Positions 6,444 through 7,581 of a stretch of DNA of 7,581 bases are shown here, one piece after another. The notes beneath the pieces were generated by a model, which ran no database searches, was not told the DNA's origin, and was given only the letters and a program-made list of their open reading frames with translations. A program made the translations under genes and the position numbers. How positions within the stretch are numbered: the stretch's first letter is position 1; each line of letters opens with the position of its first letter. Source of the DNA: Chthoniobacterales bacterium (GTDB lineage: Bacteria; Verrucomicrobiota; Verrucomicrobiia; Chthoniobacterales; UBA10450); contig JAICXG010000135.1 in the NCBI GenBank assembly GCA_025980625.1, positions 1 through 7,581 of the forward strand. Direction: 5' to 3'.

Positions 6444-6878
6444 ATGAACACGCAGCGCTCAATCGAAAACCGAAAAAGACGCCTCGCGCAACCGAAGCGA
6501 GCACGCCTAACGAATCGGCCTAACGACGAGCGTGCGGCAACGATCGTTCCCCCAATCCACCCAGCGGAAAGCTTCCCCAACCCGTGGCAGTTCGATACCC
6601 GCGCGTTGATCGCAGAGCTTGATCGAGCGCGTGAAATCATCCTCGCAATCCCGCTCTCCAACGCCACATTCGGCCCGGTGAACACGGCAACGGCAACGCT
6701 CTGGGAATTGCGCGAGCGACTGCGCTACCTGGCGAACGCAGTGAGCGAGGGACAACGCCGGTGGAACCGTTCTCGTGTTACGGTAGTAGAACCGGAGCGT
6801 GTGACGCACGGAGAAATTCCCGAAACTCGGCCGCGAGCTCAGGGAAGCGAAACTCGACGGCACGCCGCAGCTTCCTAA
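6444..6878 (+). CDS. Small hypothetical protein
   Basis: 144 residues, not assigned to a family. The N-terminus (1-40) is basic and looks disordered. The compact part is about residues 46-110: NPWQFDTRALIAELDRAREI, then ILAIPLS and TATLWELRERLRYLANAVSE with GQRRW, predicted as two amphipathic helices joined by a loop. The tail (about 111-144) is Arg/Glu-rich and low in complexity. ATG 6444 is supported by AAAGGGA (6429-6435) at a normal distance. It has no signal peptide, membrane segment or catalytic motif. Odd points: two GCCTAACGA copies fall in codons 21-28, in different frames; codons 80-90 contain a 32-base stretch repeated exactly at 7156-7187; and its last 101 bases overlap the convergent HTH gene. 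The helical core looks genuine; the tail may be eroded. Confidence 0.6.
   Translation: MNTQRSIENRKRRLAQPKRARLTNRPNDERAATIVPPIHPAESFPNPWQFDTRALIAELDRAREIILAIPLSNATFGPVNTATATLWELRERLRYLANAVSEGQRRWNRSRVTVVEPERVTHGEIPETRPRAQGSETRRHAAAS
6505..6526 (+). repeat. Paired GCCTAACGA words (6505-6513 and 6518-6526)
   Basis: Two exact copies 13 bases apart, hence in different reading frames, within codons 21-28 of the 6444 gene. One is read as RLTN and the other as RPND, so the DNA rather than the peptide is conserved. Confidence 0.8.
6681..6712 (+). repeat. 32-bp exact direct repeat, copy 1
   Basis: Identical over 32 bases to 7156-7187 in the same orientation, 475 bases apart. This copy encodes NTATATLWELR in the frame of the 6444 gene. 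Matching ends abruptly on both sides (the flanking bases differ), as expected for a short segmental duplication. Confidence 0.9.
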
Positions 6879-7194
6879 GCGCGCGCCGTTCGATTGCAGA
6901 AATTGCTCCGGTTGAGCATTCGCAGATCTCCGCGATCAGAGCGCAGGACAACGACTCGCCCGGAGGACGCACCACGCTGAGCACTGCAAGCCCGAGATCG
7001 ATCGATTCCCGCTGCTGACTGCGCCACTCCCGGCGCCGGGCTTTTTCCTCACGAAACGCTGTCACCAGCTGCTCCAGGCGATCAGTACCGCACCCTGAAT
7101 CCGAGGGATGAAGGGCGGCTGTTCCCCTCTGGGAATTAGCTGCAGCAGCTGGGAAAACACGGCAACGGCAACGCTCTGGGAATTGCGGGCGCAT
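6778..7194 (-). CDS. Sigma-70 region-4-like helix-turn-helix protein
   Basis: Up to 138 residues. Residues about 68-111 (LGLAVLSVVRPPGESLSCAL, then IAEICECSTGAISAIERRAL and RKLRRA) match the pattern of sigma-70 region 4, in which IAE-x(3)-CS-x(2)-AI-x-IE-x(2)-ALRKLR is the recognition HTH that contacts -35 DNA. No region 2 is present, so it is not a complete sigma factor; a transcription regulator or DNA-binding adaptor is likely. Two starts compete. ATG 7194 lies 2 bases after the upstream zinc-ribbon gene's TGA and suggests coupling. GTG 7065 has GGAG 6 bases upstream and gives 95 residues. The extra N-terminus is Cys/Arg/Ala-rich and partly encoded by the 32-bp repeat, so the shorter form may be the native protein. 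The 3' end overlaps the plus-strand gene by 101 bases. Confidence 0.68.
   Translation of the reverse strand: MRPQFPERCRCRVFPAAAANSQRGTAALHPSDSGCGTDRLEQLVTAFREEKARRREWRSQQRESIDLGLAVLSVVRPPGESLSCALIAEICECSTGAISAIERRALRKLRRAVEFRFPELAAEFREFLRASHAPVLLP
7156..7187 (+). repeat. 32-bp exact direct repeat, copy 2
   Basis: Second copy of the 6681-6712 sequence, just inside the longer form of the HTH gene but antisense to it. A shorter third match (CTCTGGGAATT) occurs at 7127-7137, 47 bases before the same motif in this copy. This suggests local slippage or duplication. Confidence 0.9.
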
Positions 7195-7196
7195 CG

Positions 7197-7505
7197 TCAG
7201 GCAGCCAGCTGAGACCGCTCTGGTTCGTGTTCGGGGGAAACAGTTCTCGACTTACCCTGCCGGCAATGATCGCAGACAAAAAAGAAACCTTCCCTCCCGC
7301 TCTCGTTAGGCGAAATCATGACGCGACGGCCGAGGAGAAGAAACCCACCCTGCGAAGTCCATCTCTCGCATGACTCACACTGACGTTCGATTCGCTCCGT
7401 GATTCTGCATCGCTTCACCGCTGGCGCGTTCGGGCATAGCTCAATCCAAGCAACCCTACGCGCGGGCCGCTTCGCGGCCCTGCCGTAGGGCACCCGGCGT
7501 TGCAC
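7197..7505 (-). CDS. Small four-cysteine zinc-ribbon-like protein
   Basis: 102 residues. Two CxxC knuckles, C43-ES-C46 and C78-DH-C81, separated by 31 residues with an aromatic-rich hydrophobic stretch (GGFLLLG, GFFFVCDHC), fit a zinc-ribbon fold; metal binding is inferred. The short basic-acidic tail ends at TGA 7197. GTG 7505 is chosen as the start because GGAG lies 8 bases upstream (7514-7517). No ATG is available before residue 63, which would lose the first knuckle. The N-terminal VPYGRAAKRPARR is encoded by the strong hairpin at 7454-7490, and PNE (67-69) by a GCCTAACGA word. It is followed after 2 bases by the HTH gene, suggesting an operon. No named family was recognised. Confidence 0.6.
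   Translation of the reverse strand: MQRRVPYGRAAKRPARRVAWIELCPNAPAVKRCRITERIERQCESCERWTSQGGFLLLGRRVMISPNESGREGFFFVCDHCRQGKSRTVSPEHEPERSQLAA
7303..7311 (-). repeat. GCCTAACGA word, inverted
   Basis: Exact copy on the minus strand inside the zinc-ribbon gene, read there as PNE. Confidence 0.8.
7454..7490. repeat. REP-like hairpin
   Basis: CCCTACG (7454-7460) pairs perfectly with CGTAGGG (7484-7490), and GGGCCGC (7464-7470) with GCGGCCC (7474-7480). The loop is TTC and a 3x3 internal loop separates the two stems, giving 14 base pairs in 37 bases. There is no adjacent T-run. The form is that of a REP-like or other dispersed palindromic element, here inside the start of the zinc-ribbon gene. Confidence 0.75.
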
Positions 7506-7538
7506 GGTTTTTACTCCGTGGCAGTGTTGTTTCCGTGA

Positions 7539-7547
7539 GCCTAACGA
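7539..7547 (+). repeat. GCCTAACGA word
   Basis: Exact copy upstream of the zinc-ribbon gene, in the last 76 bases of the window, which otherwise show no gene apart from that gene's ribosome binding site. Confidence 0.8.
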
Positions 7548-7581
7548 CCCACTGCGAGGATTAAGGGCGCGGTTGTGCTCA

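Noticed and set aside
6518..7311. GCCTAAC at 6518 and GTTAGGC at about 7305 as one attC
   Set aside because: The order is right, but the span of nearly 800 bases is far longer than any attC and it contains coding sequence.
7303..7547. Possible attC site made by GTTAGGC at about 7305 and GCCTAAC at 7539
   Set aside because: The arms face outward (GTTAGGC then GCCTAAC), the reverse of attC order, are about 235 bases apart, and have no L-box pairing between them.

Overview
This is a GC-rich bacterial chromosomal segment. The best guess for the source is a soil or freshwater Verrucomicrobiota (Spartobacteria/Chthoniobacterales type). That guess rests on the gene style: small sigma-region-4-like proteins, short lineage-type hypothetical genes and a solitary integron integrase. 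There is no rRNA or other phylogenetic marker here, so the assignment is weak. No tRNA, rRNA, CRISPR array or insertion sequence was found.

Layout, left to right. (1) 54-1067 (-) encodes an integron-type tyrosine recombinase with the IntI-specific insertion. No recognisable attC array accompanies it. (2) 1068-1329 is a gap that holds a good intrinsic terminator for the next gene. (3) 1330-3603 (-) encodes a large secreted subtilisin-family protease with a signal peptide, an I9-like propeptide, an S8 domain carrying a PA insertion, and a C-terminal beta-sandwich. (4) 3604-3827 is the divergent intergenic region between the protease and lysC; it contains an attenuator-like pair of competing hairpins. 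(5) 3828-5066 (+) is lysC, aspartate kinase. (6) Convergent with it on the minus strand are a small exported protein (5128-5619) and, upstream of that, a GNAT acetyltransferase (5668-6249). (7) 6250-6443 is an AT-rich divergent promoter region with a palindrome. (8) 6444-6878 (+) is a small hypothetical gene. (9) On the minus strand at the right end lie a possible two-gene operon: a four-cysteine zinc-ribbon-like protein (7197-7505) and a sigma-region-4-like HTH protein (6778-7194).

The genes do not form one pathway. lysC is housekeeping (entry to lysine/threonine/methionine and diaminopimelate synthesis), the protease is extracellular, and the right end is accessory.

The most striking non-gene signal is a sharply bounded 9-mer, GCCTAACGA. 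It occurs six times exactly, with further 7-8 base matches. Copies lie in intergenic sequence, across the lysC stop codon, and inside small genes in all three reading frames. It resembles the outer R-box of an integron attC site (RYYYAAC), but its density also resembles DNA uptake, Chi or HIP1-like genome signature words. Other oddities are an exact 32-bp direct repeat at the right end and a strong REP-like hairpin inside the start of the zinc-ribbon gene.
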